This document shows positions 8,464 through 16,015 of a stretch of DNA of 35,846 bases, in pieces. Location of the stretch: the NCBI GenBank assembly GCA_021826795.1, contig JAKAYM010000005.1, forward strand, positions 1 through 35,846. Reading direction: 5' to 3'. The notes beneath the pieces are model-generated. The model was not told the DNA's origin, searched no databases, and saw only the letters and a program-made list of their open reading frames with translations. Made by a program: the position numbers and the translations under genes. Each line of letters opens with the position of its first letter. The first letter of the stretch is position 1. This stretch comes from Thermoplasmata archaeon (lineage in GTDB: Archaea; Thermoplasmatota; Thermoplasmata; Thermoplasmatales; Thermoplasmataceae).

Positions 8464-9466
8464 AATACTTGGAAAGGTTTACACAGAAAATGATGCAGAT
8501 TTAAAATATGTTAGGGATAAGAATATTGCTGTTCTGGGCTATGGAAGCCAGGGAAGGGCATGGGTTCTTAACCTGCTTGATTCGGGGCTCAAGGTCAAAC
8601 TTGGCCTTGAAAGGGAAGGCAACTCATGGAAGAAGGCTATTGAGGATGGGGTAACCCCGGTAAAGACCGAAGAGGCCCTGAAGGATGCCGACATTGTTAT
8701 ATTTCTGGTTCCTGACATGGTTCAGAGGAAGATATACAATGAAAAGGTAAAGCCGGTTCTCAAGGAGGGCATGGACCTGGTATTTGCGCACGGATTCAAT
8801 ATACATTACAAGCTGATTCAGCCACCGGAGTATGTTGATGTTTACATGGCTGCGCCAAAGGCTCCCGGTCCGTCTGTTAGGGAATTTTTCGTAAAGGGTG
8901 GAGGTGTTCCTGTGCTGGTCGGCGTACATCAGGATCATTCTGGCAAGGCACTGAACAAGTCCCTAGCCATAGCAAAGGCACTAGGTGCCACAAAGGCAGG
9001 TGTGCTGGAAACCTCTTTCAAGGAGGAAACTGAAACAGATCTCATGGGGGAGCAGCTGGATCTTGTGGGTGGATTGACAGCCATGCTCAGATCAGCATTC
9101 CAGACAATAGTTGAACTGGGATACAGGCCGGAAATGGCATACTTTGAGGCAATCAATGAAATGAAGCTGATAACGGATCAGATATATCAAAGCGGGTTAT
9201 CCGGAATGATGCGGGCTGTCTCAGATACTGCAAAATATGGCGGGTTAACCGTTGGCCCGTATGTAATCAATGAGGATGTAAAAAGAAGAATGAAGGAAAA
9301 GGCCCAGAGAATCCAGAGTGGAAAATTTGCGGATGAATGGATAGAGGAATACGACGAAGGTTCAAAAAAACTCAAATCGCTCATGGACGACCTGGACAAT
9401 TCCCTTGAGGAACAGGTTGGCAGAGAGCTCAGGGAGATAGTTCTGAGAGGACAGCCAAAAAAATAA
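8456..9466 (+). CDS. ilvC: Ketol-acid reductoisomerase (class I)
   Basis: It rearranges and reduces acetolactate or acetohydroxybutyrate to the dihydroxy acids used by IlvD. The N-terminal Rossmann domain has GYGSQGRAW at 28-36. The C-terminal knotted helical domain has the metal-binding Asp and Glu in ETDLMGEQ and the later Glu residues in AYFEAINEMKLI. Length 336 is the short class I form. The start is GTG, 8 bases inside the preceding gene. The cofactor-selecting loop after the second strand reads GLEREGNSW, with Glu52 where many NADPH enzymes have Arg; this may matter for NADH use. Together with IlvB and IlvD it completes the common pathway. Confidence 0.96.
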   Translation: MSKILGKVYTENDADLKYVRDKNIAVLGYGSQGRAWVLNLLDSGLKVKLGLEREGNSWKKAIEDGVTPVKTEEALKDADIVIFLVPDMVQRKIYNEKVKPVLKEGMDLVFAHGFNIHYKLIQPPEYVDVYMAAPKAPGPSVREFFVKGGGVPVLVGVHQDHSGKALNKSLAIAKALGATKAGVLETSFKEETETDLMGEQLDLVGGLTAMLRSAFQTIVELGYRPEMAYFEAINEMKLITDQIYQSGLSGMMRAVSDTAKYGGLTVGPYVINEDVKRRMKEKAQRIQSGKFADEWIEEYDEGSKKLKSLMDDLDNSLEEQVGRELREIVLRGQPKK

Positions 9467-9500
9467 TTTCCATAAATGGCATAAATAGTTTATTATATTT

Positions 9501-9839
9501 TTATATTATAAAGAGCAGCAATAGAATTGCCATGCCTATTATTATTGCAGTAAATAGAAACAGCTCTGTTTTTCTTGAATTATATTTATTGTTATCCAGA
9601 TCCTTTTCATTTGTAACGTATTCAATATAACCGTAGGCAATGGTTATCATTCCAACTACTATCATCACTTCTCCTGCTATCAGCGAATCGCTGAATGATG
9701 AGGTTACCTTGCCCTCCAGAGCGTCAAGAAATATAACAAATTTTGCAATAACGAACCCGAAACCCATGAGTGATATGCCCGTTCTCATCCAGGCGAGAAA
9801 AGTCCTCTTGTTTGCAAAGTGATCAGTATTGGAAGACAT
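9501..9839 (-). CDS. DUF202 membrane protein (YidH-like)
   Basis: A small integral membrane protein of unknown function. The DUF202 signature is clear near the N-terminus: ANKRTFLAWMRTGISLMGFGF, shown here in part as RTFLAWMRTGISLMGFG, forming the first membrane helix. Two further hydrophobic segments follow, at about 50-72 and 93-112, separated by a charged, Asn-rich loop. Length 112 is usual. A TATA-like TATTATATTG near 9858-9868 on the minus strand suggests its own leaderless transcript. It converges with ilvC, 34 bases away. Confidence 0.8.
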   Translation of the reverse strand: MSSNTDHFANKRTFLAWMRTGISLMGFGFVIAKFVIFLDALEGKVTSSFSDSLIAGEVMIVVGMITIAYGYIEYVTNEKDLDNNKYNSRKTELFLFTAIIIGMAILLLLFII

Positions 9840-9873
9840 TTTAATTCAATAACAAATTACAATATAATACTTA

Positions 9874-10107
9874 TTATAAATTTTTGAGTGAATCCTGTTC
9901 TGAATTATCCTTCGGGAACAGGCTGCGGCTTATTCCATTTTCATCTAAATAATCAAAAATGTTATAGTATAATTTTTTCTTTTTGCCCAGCATATTAAAA
10001 GTTTTGAAGTTAAAGCACAGATGGCAGGTTTCCACCTTTGATTCGAGAAAATAGCAATTTCCCGATCTGTTGAAAATGCACTTCTCTTCCACGCTTCCAT
10101 CTACCAT
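9874..10107 (-). CDS. Small cysteine-containing protein, unknown
   Basis: I do not recognise this 77-residue protein. Its N-terminal third has four cysteines in the pattern C-x7-C-x9-C-x2-C (CIFNRSGNC ... CHLC), which could bind zinc or an iron-sulfur cluster; the rest is basic, then polar. There is no membrane segment. A TATA-like TTAATACAAT lies about 20 bases before its ATG, between it and pyrK, so it is probably transcribed separately although it follows pyrK by 33 bases on the same strand. Confidence 0.55.
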   Translation of the reverse strand: MVDGSVEEKCIFNRSGNCYFLESKVETCHLCFNFKTFNMLGKKKKLYYNIFDYLDENGISRSLFPKDNSEQDSLKNL

Positions 10108-10140
10108 AAATTCCTATAATTGTATTGTATTAAAAACTTT

Positions 10141-10884
10141 CTAAAAGAAGATCCGCCTGCCTGAGTAGGTAAGCTTTGTTCTTCCGAATTCATCCATTTT
10201 TCTCAATTGATCAATGGTGAAAACAGGGCCGTCACGGCATACCTGATAACCGTTTATTGAACAGGAATCACATATGCCTATTCCGCATTTCATGGATCTT
10301 TCCAGTGAAAACTGGCAGGAGATTTCCATACCCTTCAAATAATTGAATACTGCCTTGAGCATAATTTCCGGTCCGCACACATAAACCATGTCAAAATTTT
10401 CCATATCCATGTCCTTCAGCGCTTCTGTGGCAAATCCTTTTATCCCCAATGTGCCATCGTCTGTTACAATCCTCAAATTTTCTGGATTAAATTTAGATGA
10501 TAAAATAATATCTCCAGATGTTTTTCCAGATAATATGGCGGTAGTGTCTTTATCAGCCAGCGGTATCAGCGGGGCTATGCCACTTCCGGCTCCTATGATC
10601 AGTTTTCTTCCATTCACATGGGTAAAACCATTTCCATAGGGCCCTTCGTAAAATATTCTATCACCTGGTTTCATACCCGCAATCTTTGCCGATGCCTCAC
10701 CGTATACCTTTACAGTAATGCTTTTCGGATTCACAGTAGAAGAAAATGATAATGGAATCTGGTTTATACCCGGAACCCATGCCATAATAAACTGCCCCGG
10801 AATGATTTCTATATCATCATTGAATACCAGTGTGCTGACATTTTCTGCTTCCCTTATATTCTCTATAACGCTAAAATACCTCAT
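10141..10884 (-). CDS. pyrK: Dihydroorotate dehydrogenase electron-transfer subunit
   Basis: The flavin and [2Fe-2S] subunit that passes electrons from dihydroorotate dehydrogenase B to an acceptor. An N-terminal FAD-binding barrel (about 1-95, with IPLSFSS and GPYGNGF) is followed by a nucleotide-binding region (GAGSGIAPLIPLAD) and a C-terminal cluster motif CGIGICDSCSINGYQVC with four cysteines. Length 247 is normal. Its ATG overlaps the pyrD stop codon as ATGA, so the two are translationally coupled. In characterised class 1B enzymes PyrK lets the complex use NAD; that is assumed here from family membership. Confidence 0.93.
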   Translation of the reverse strand: MRYFSVIENIREAENVSTLVFNDDIEIIPGQFIMAWVPGINQIPLSFSSTVNPKSITVKVYGEASAKIAGMKPGDRIFYEGPYGNGFTHVNGRKLIIGAGSGIAPLIPLADKDTTAILSGKTSGDIILSSKFNPENLRIVTDDGTLGIKGFATEALKDMDMENFDMVYVCGPEIMLKAVFNYLKGMEISCQFSLERSMKCGIGICDSCSINGYQVCRDGPVFTIDQLRKMDEFGRTKLTYSGRRIFF

Positions 10885-11777
10885 CTGATTGCCACCCCCA
10901 CAAGGTCTTCCACTTTTTCTATGGAATTCATTTCCATATAATTTCTCAGTCCCTCAGAGAGATCCCTGAAAACAGATATTCCTCTGGATGAAAGCACGGA
11001 GCCGATCTGGACGGCGGAAGCACCTGCCATAATGTATTCAATGGCATCCTCAGCTGTATTTATTCCACCAACACCGATTACAGGTTTACCTGTTTCCCTT
11101 TTAACCTCATAAACATACCTGATTCCAACGGGCTTTATTGATTTTCCACTTAGGCCGCCATAAATATTGCTGAGAACCGGCATTCTGGCATTTATATCTA
11201 TTTTCATGGCCTTCAATGTATTGATCAGAACATATCCATCGCATTTTGATGCGGCATCTGCCTGCTTTATCATATCCGATGTATTCGGTGACAGCTTTGC
11301 ATAGACCGGGATATTAATTCTTGATTTGACCTCCTCAACTATTGCTGTTACCAGTTCCGGGTCTGAACCCACCTCCATGCCATAACCGTTTACATGGGGG
11401 CAGGATAAATTAAGCTCAACTCCTGATGCTCCGTAATTTTCCATTCTTTTTGCAAGTTCTGCAAACTCTTCAGGGCTCTGTCCGAATATACTGCCTATAA
11501 CAGGTTTTCCCGCACGCAGTGCTATCTTAATCTCATCTCCATAATTCTCTATTCCCGGATTCGATAAGCCTATTGCATTTATGGTAAAGTTATCGTCTGA
11601 ATAAACAACAGGCGGGTCAAACCCCTTTCTTTCGGAAGATCCTATTGATTTGGTTACTGCTGCGCCCGCACCGGATTCAAGTATCCTCTGAATGGTATAA
11701 CCATTCTCATCAAGAATTCCAGAAGCAAGGATAAATGGGTTCCCGAGCTTTATTCCTATGTCAGTTTCCAGTTGCAT
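10881..11777 (-). CDS. pyrD: Dihydroorotate dehydrogenase, catalytic subunit (class 1B)
   Basis: It oxidises dihydroorotate to orotate in pyrimidine synthesis, using FMN. The TIM barrel starts with GIKLGNPFILASGILDENG. The active-site Cys characteristic of class 1 enzymes is in ELNLSCPHVNGYG, and the phosphate-binding end of the barrel is IGVGGINTAEDAIEYIMAGA. Length 298 is standard. pyrK directly downstream confirms class 1B. The ATG lies about 20 bases after a TATA box and has no SD, so the mRNA is probably leaderless. Only this step of the pathway is present here. Confidence 0.96.
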   Translation of the reverse strand: MQLETDIGIKLGNPFILASGILDENGYTIQRILESGAGAAVTKSIGSSERKGFDPPVVYSDDNFTINAIGLSNPGIENYGDEIKIALRAGKPVIGSIFGQSPEEFAELAKRMENYGASGVELNLSCPHVNGYGMEVGSDPELVTAIVEEVKSRINIPVYAKLSPNTSDMIKQADAASKCDGYVLINTLKAMKIDINARMPVLSNIYGGLSGKSIKPVGIRYVYEVKRETGKPVIGVGGINTAEDAIEYIMAGASAVQIGSVLSSRGISVFRDLSEGLRNYMEMNSIEKVEDLVGVAIR

Positions 11778-11795
11778 ATACTTCCCTATCTGTTA

Positions 11796-11806
11796 CTTAT
11801 ATGTAA
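11796..11806 (-). promoter_or_regulatory. TATA box for pyrD-pyrK
   Basis: On the minus strand, TTACATATAAG ends 18 bases before the pyrD ATG. It lies in the 39-base gap after the preceding gene, so pyrDK has its own promoter. Confidence 0.5.
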
Positions 11807-11816
11807 ACAATTCCAA

Positions 11817-12293
11817 TCAGGAGGACTCCATAAGGTCAGTGGGAAAATTCCGCAGCTGAATGGAATTTTTAATGGGGAAATTATTATAATTATAAGCCAA
11901 CACGTAAGGAAGCATTATTTCCTTATCAGTAAGAAACATATTACCGCCCATCTCGGAAAAATGAATGCAGGTGTCAACATACTTGTAATTCATGGCAATA
12001 TTCTGTGTGAACGAAAGATAGCTGGATATTCTCTTATATGTTAGATTATTGTTTATAATCACAGTTGAAGCCCCGTTTATAATGGTATCCATGAGATCAT
12101 TTTCCGTTTCAGGGTAATTCATTACAGTAAGTTCAAAAAATTTTGCCAGTTCATCATATAATTTTAGGTTCAGATACCTATTTCTTAATGCGTCGTAATC
12201 TATTACAAAAATGGAATCAACTTTTAATTTCAAAATCTGGAAGATGCTGTCGTAGTTTGAAACCTTTTTATCCTCTATTGTGACACAGTACAA
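11817..12293 (-). CDS. Orphan protein, possibly a degenerate HisA-like barrel fragment
   Basis: No confident family. Stretches such as VDSIFVIDYDALRNRYLNLKLYDEL and TIINGASTVIIN (shown in pieces no longer than the motif) recall the HisA-related barrels of archaea (D-x-D after a strand, then a helix, then a strand ending in Asn), but the glycine-rich phosphate site is missing and 158 residues is too short for a full barrel. The first possible start is TTG at 12293; an in-frame stop lies 8 codons upstream with no ATG between. A TATA-like TTTTTATAAAAAG at about 12325-12337 supports transcription from here. Function unknown. Confidence 0.5.
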   Translation of the reverse strand: MYCVTIEDKKVSNYDSIFQILKLKVDSIFVIDYDALRNRYLNLKLYDELAKFFELTVMNYPETENDLMDTIINGASTVIINNNLTYKRISSYLSFTQNIAMNYKYVDTCIHFSEMGGNMFLTDKEIMLPYVLAYNYNNFPIKNSIQLRNFPTDLMESS

Positions 12294-12383
12294 TAAATTA
12301 GAATGTAAGGATGCTTAATTAAGCTTTTTATAAAAAATCCCATGCAAAAATATCAGATTCCCATGAAATTTGAATAATAATTT

Positions 12384-13058
12384 CTATATATATTCCTTAA
12401 TATCTATCAATGTTTCTGTGTCCCCCGGCACAGAAAATAAAAAACCCCTGAAATTATAATCCTTCAATTTATAAATGAAAGAGTGCAGTTCACCTAGTTC
12501 CACAGAAGGCTGATTTATCCTCTCAACTATTTCACCATTTTTTCCCGTTTTGACTATTATATACGGTATGAGCTTTTCGGTCTTTATTTTATCCAGGATG
12601 GAAAGGTCCCCGAAGTTTACTACAAGAAATATGTTTGCACCCTTCTCCATCCTTGTTTTTATATCATTCAGCGGTTTCCTGAAACTCAGTATAACACCAG
12701 ATTCAACGCCCCTTCTTATTGCGAGTTTCATGGCATCAATTGAACCTATTTCATTGAATTCATTCCCGAATCTGGGTTTATCTCCCTGTGTAAATATAAC
12801 AGAGGCTTTAATGGCCTTTGCTGCGGTAATCACTGATCGCAGTTTTAATTCATTGATATCCTTCAGCCTCTGATTCATGATTATTTCCTTGTGCGGATAA
12901 GTTTCCCGAATCATATAGCCTATAAGTTCCGGTGGCATTGTGGGGTATCCAAGGGGATTGTCCGGTATATTGAAGCCGTCAAAATTTATTAATTTCTGTA
13001 AATTTTTTTCTACATTTTGGAGGTTTCTGGAAGGATAAATTTCAGCATAAATTCTCAT
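12384..13058 (-). CDS. Methylenetetrahydrofolate reductase-like TIM-barrel protein
   Basis: The 224 residues read like a short member of the MTHFR superfamily: an N-terminal strand MRIYAEIYPSRN, then FDGFNIPDNPLGYPTMPPE with the Asp-Asn-Pro that follows the second strand in MetF-type barrels, the strand VIFTQGDKPRFG in the place of the usual GDP/GDR flavin segment, and an ending in FRGFLFSVPGD. It is shorter than bacterial MetF (about 290). The assignment is from pattern, not a search. A TATA-like CTTTATTTTAT near 13078-13088 precedes the ATG at leaderless distance. Substrate and cofactor unknown. Confidence 0.5.
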   Translation of the reverse strand: MRIYAEIYPSRNLQNVEKNLQKLINFDGFNIPDNPLGYPTMPPELIGYMIRETYPHKEIIMNQRLKDINELKLRSVITAAKAIKASVIFTQGDKPRFGNEFNEIGSIDAMKLAIRRGVESGVILSFRKPLNDIKTRMEKGANIFLVVNFGDLSILDKIKTEKLIPYIIVKTGKNGEIVERINQPSVELGELHSFIYKLKDYNFRGFLFSVPGDTETLIDIKEYI

Positions 13059-13165
13059 TCTTTATCAAAGTGGTTATAAAATAAAGAGTTTTGCATTGAT
13101 TTAGAATAATATATGCACTATTAATTTTAAATTACCCCTACTAATTGCTCCCAGAACAGGGCTAA

Positions 13166-13174
13166 TTTTTATAT
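13166..13174 (+). promoter_or_regulatory. TATA box that decides the start of the Nudix-UDG gene
   Basis: TTTTTATAT lies 19 bases before ATG 13194 and overlaps an earlier in-frame ATG at 13173. A start at 13173 would sit inside the promoter, so 13194 is the likely leaderless start. Confidence 0.6.
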
Positions 13175-13193
13175 GTGTTTGAGATTCCTTTTC

Positions 13194-14162
13194 ATGAGAG
13201 AAGAATACAGTTATGGCATTGTGGTTCTATCCAATTTCAATGGAATTTATAAATATCTGCTTCTGAAAAGGGCGGAGGGCTGGCTTGATTTTCCTAAAGG
13301 GCATATAGAACAGGGTGAAACCGGTGTGGATGCTGCCATAAGGGAAACAGCTGAAGAAGCAGGCGTAAAAATAGATGAAAAGAGTCTGATTCCATATTTC
13401 CATTATGATATAATATACAGATTTGTTTATAATAAGGTGAAAATATTGAAGCATGTGAGAATGTTTATGTCCATTGTACCTAACAGCGTCAGGGTCAGAA
13501 CATCATATGAGCACAGGGGGTATATCTGGCTGGATTATCAGGAGGCCATGAAAGAACTAAATTTTAAAAACCAGAAAGATTTGCTTGAATATGCCGATTC
13601 TTATATCAAAAAGTATATTATAATGGAGTCAATAAATTCGGAATACAAAAAAATATATGAAAACAGGGAGTGGAATTTAAGTAAAAATTTTGTTCCCGGG
13701 GAAGGAAATTTAAATTCTAAATTATTTTTCATTGGCCAGGCACCGGGCAGGAACGAAGACATTGAAAGAAGGCCTTTTATAGGAAGAAGTGGTAAATTGC
13801 TTGATAGCCTTATTGAGGGAATAGGACTGCACAGAGAAGATGTTTATATAACCAGTGTTGTACAGTTTTTCCCGCCGGATAACAGGGCGCCTACAGATGA
13901 GGAAATCTCAATATGCATGCCCTTTCTGAAGAAACAGATTGAAATTGTGAATCCGGGAATTATTATACTTCTGGGTTCAACTGCCATGCGATCGCTGCTC
14001 AATCTGAAAGCTGTTACAGAATACCATGGCAAAATACTTGAAAATAAATATCTGATCACGTTGCATCCGGCAGCAGCTCTCAGAAATCCGGCCAGCCTAG
14101 AAATCATGAAATCTGATTTTAAAATACTGGATAATTACCTCAAATCACATGGAAACCCCTAG
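13194..14162 (+). CDS. Nudix hydrolase fused to a family-4-like uracil-DNA glycosylase
   Basis: Two enzymes in one 322-residue chain. Residues 1-135 are a Nudix domain with a perfect Nudix box, G36-x5-E42-x7-R50-E51-T-A-E54-E55-A-G57-V58, resembling Ap4A/NTP pyrophosphatases. Residues about 175-320 are a uracil-DNA glycosylase: GQAPGRNED (motif 1, usually GEAPG), RRPFIGRSGKLLD, FFPPDNRAPTDEE, and TLHPAAAL with the motif-2 His. Family 4 enzymes carry four cysteines for a [4Fe-4S] cluster; here the whole protein has one Cys (SICMPFL). The N-terminal CxxC is absent and the Cys before PP is Phe. A role in cleaning nucleotides and excising uracil is inferred. Its end overlaps the convergent transporter gene by 23 bases. 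Confidence 0.88.
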   Translation: MREEYSYGIVVLSNFNGIYKYLLLKRAEGWLDFPKGHIEQGETGVDAAIRETAEEAGVKIDEKSLIPYFHYDIIYRFVYNKVKILKHVRMFMSIVPNSVRVRTSYEHRGYIWLDYQEAMKELNFKNQKDLLEYADSYIKKYIIMESINSEYKKIYENREWNLSKNFVPGEGNLNSKLFFIGQAPGRNEDIERRPFIGRSGKLLDSLIEGIGLHREDVYITSVVQFFPPDNRAPTDEEISICMPFLKKQIEIVNPGIIILLGSTAMRSLLNLKAVTEYHGKILENKYLITLHPAAALRNPASLEIMKSDFKILDNYLKSHGNP

Positions 14163-15354
14163 TCTCCCTGCCGTAGATCAGATATAAAATAGCTCCTGCG
14201 AAACCTAGTAAATAAACAATGAGAATGAAGTAAGCATATAGATGCACACCTGCACCTGCCAGCAGGAATATAAACATAATGTATACCGCATATCCTGTTA
14301 ATCTCACACTGCCGATGCCTCTTCCCCTGTATCTGCTCACAAAATTTTCAGGTTCAAGCAACTCTCTGGATCCCCATGCAATCTCCCCGAAAACGGAGCT
14401 TATGGCAAGCATCAGGAGCAGAACATCAAGGTTTGATATTACAGTATTAAAGAATACTAATAACATTATCCACATAGCGAACATGCCGGAAAACCCGATC
14501 ATGGATGTATATTTTCTTCCCGTCCTTCCTATAATAAATCCACCTGCAATACCTGTTGCCGATTCAGCAAATACTGAGAAAAATATAATCAGGTCAGTGA
14601 ATTGTGGAAAATGAAACGGGCCAAGCACCAGATCGGAAAAGGCAAATCCCACTATTATGGCAATTCCCATCAATGTCAGGGCTATAAATTTTGCCAAATC
14701 CCTGAAATTGAATCCTTTAGCAGGTATACCCTTTCCGGTTTCCCATAGAGCACTTTCATTTATCCTGCCCCTTGCTATGATCGATACAAAACCACAGAAT
14801 ATGGCTATTACAATAAGTGCAATTTTCTGGACAAAAACCGAACTGGAAAATAAAATAAAAATAGCCGCCATGACAGTTATGCCGATATTTGCCATATTAG
14901 AGGATTCAACTATTGCAGGCCCCCTATATTTTGCCGGAAAATACTCTGCCATTATGGATAGGGAAACTGTCTCATCCCCGCCCAGACCAAATTCCCCAAT
15001 GAACACAAATATTATTAGAAGAATATAATTATATGTTATCCCGATTCCTATGAGTCCTGCTATGGTTAATCCCATGGTAATGATATAACTGTTTTTCCTG
15101 CCTCTCCAGTCTGATAATGCACCCATGGCAATATTTCCTGTCAGTAGACCAGCAGGTGCTGCTCCTATTATATAGTAATAAGCTGAGGATGGAACAAAAT
15201 ACCATGTGGTTATGAGTGGAGCTATGCTCAGCGCAATCCCCCATATAAGAAAGGAAGATGAAGCAGCAAGAAAAATCATCCAGTGTTTACCATTCCATTT
15301 TGATAATGCTACTCTTTCCGAAATTTCAGTGTTATATTTTATACTGTTTTCCAT
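14140..15354 (-). CDS. MFS transporter under TPP riboswitch control, probable thiamine (precursor) uptake
   Basis: A major facilitator protein of 404 residues with about 12 membrane helices. The MFS loop-2/3 signature is visible as GALSDWRGRKNSYI, and a second GFIIGRTGRKYTS follows in the C-terminal half. GEFGLGGDETVSLSIMAEYF is in helix 4-5. Sequence alone does not give the substrate, but the TPP riboswitch directly before the gene does: TPP-regulated MFS genes (called thiT1/thiT2) were reported for Thermoplasmatales, and this fits them. The SD GGAGG is inside the 3' strand of the riboswitch, 6 bases before the ATG, so TPP probably blocks translation. The 3' end overlaps the convergent Nudix-UDG gene. 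Confidence 0.85.
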   Translation of the reverse strand: MENSIKYNTEISERVALSKWNGKHWMIFLAASSSFLIWGIALSIAPLITTWYFVPSSAYYYIIGAAPAGLLTGNIAMGALSDWRGRKNSYIITMGLTIAGLIGIGITYNYILLIIFVFIGEFGLGGDETVSLSIMAEYFPAKYRGPAIVESSNMANIGITVMAAIFILFSSSVFVQKIALIVIAIFCGFVSIIARGRINESALWETGKGIPAKGFNFRDLAKFIALTLMGIAIIVGFAFSDLVLGPFHFPQFTDLIIFFSVFAESATGIAGGFIIGRTGRKYTSMIGFSGMFAMWIMLLVFFNTVISNLDVLLLMLAISSVFGEIAWGSRELLEPENFVSRYRGRGIGSVRLTGYAVYIMFIFLLAGAGVHLYAYFILIVYLLGFAGAILYLIYGRETRGFHVI

Positions 15355-15357
15355 AAT

Positions 15358-15428
15358 TTCCCTCCGCCGGCATTGCCCGGATCAGGTTCATGGGGTCGAT
15401 CCTTATCCTCTCAGCTCCTGGCTCCCCC
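15358..15428 (-). promoter_or_regulatory. TPP riboswitch (THI element)
   Basis: Read on the minus strand the segment has all the conserved TPP aptamer pieces in order: GGGGGAGCC, CTGAGAGG, GACCCCATGAACCTGATC, CCGGGCAATGCCGGCGG and AGGGA. The CCGG...CCGG arm and the GGGG/CCCC pairing of P2 are intact. The terminal GGAGGGA doubles as the SD of the MFS gene, which implies translational control. The predicted RNA start near 15430 leaves almost no room for a 5' strand of helix P1, so the aptamer may begin at the very 5' end of the mRNA. Confidence 0.95.
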
Positions 15429-15453
15429 TAACATTAAAAACATTGCCTTAGAT

Positions 15454-15463
15454 TATATAAAAA
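15454..15463 (-). promoter_or_regulatory. TATA box for the riboswitch-transporter transcript
   Basis: On the minus strand TTTTTATATA predicts transcription from about 15430, two bases before the first conserved riboswitch nucleotide. It lies between the end of the VIT1-like gene and the aptamer, so the transporter is a unit of its own. Confidence 0.6.
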
Positions 15464-15490
15464 TTGTGGAGACATCTGTAATGTTCTCAA

Positions 15491-16015
15491 TCACACTATA
15501 AGCTTGAGTTCAAAGCCAGCAATGGTAACAATAATACCTACTGCTACCATGACTACAATCCAGAACCTGGCTCTCCCTGCAGTGGATTTACTTATAAACA
15601 GCCCCAAAATTGCCAGTGATACATATGAAAGCGATAAAGGTATTGTCTCATTACCTCTGATAATCAGTGAAGATGATAGGGGGATCAGTGCACCAAGGAA
15701 TCCAAAAAAGGCTGCAATCAGGGCACCCAGAAGCGATTCTATGAATATTTCAATACCCAAATGGCCCTTCAGGAGGTAATCAGTTGATTTCAAATTTAAT
15801 TGAAGAGCTGTCCTGTGCAACTCCTCATTTAGACCTGCATACTGAGCTATAAAATAACTGAAAGCACCGGCAAAGGCAGATCCGAATGAAATTTTAAAGG
15901 ATTCAAACATATCTATAGTGCTTTTTCCTATAATTCCCCCGGATGCAAGTATCAGAGCAGTGATTATCCCATCTGAGAGGCCAATACTAACCGGGAATAT
16001 GTATTTTTTATTCAT
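15491..16015 (-). CDS. VIT1/CCC1-family-like membrane protein
   Basis: A 174-residue membrane protein with about five hydrophobic helices. The first helix, FPVSIGLSDGIITALILASGGII (cited in part), matches the VIT1/CCC1 opening 'G-x-x-D-G-x-x-T', and the second has GSAFAGAFSYFIAQYAG with the Ser/Gly spacing of the family; a cytosolic stretch with EELHRTALQLNL follows. Characterised family members move Fe(II) or Mn(II) out of the cytosol. This protein lacks the long Glu-rich metal-binding loop of the plant transporters. It is the second gene of a pair, starting inside the DUF211 stop codon (ATGA). Metal handling in an iron-rich habitat is an inference. Confidence 0.7.
   Translation of the reverse strand: MNKKYIFPVSIGLSDGIITALILASGGIIGKSTIDMFESFKISFGSAFAGAFSYFIAQYAGLNEELHRTALQLNLKSTDYLLKGHLGIEIFIESLLGALIAAFFGFLGALIPLSSSLIIRGNETIPLSLSYVSLAILGLFISKSTAGRARFWIVVMVAVGIIVTIAGFELKLIV

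Noticed and set aside
13173..13193. Earlier ATG for the Nudix-UDG gene
   Set aside because: It lies inside the TATA box, so it would not be transcribed.
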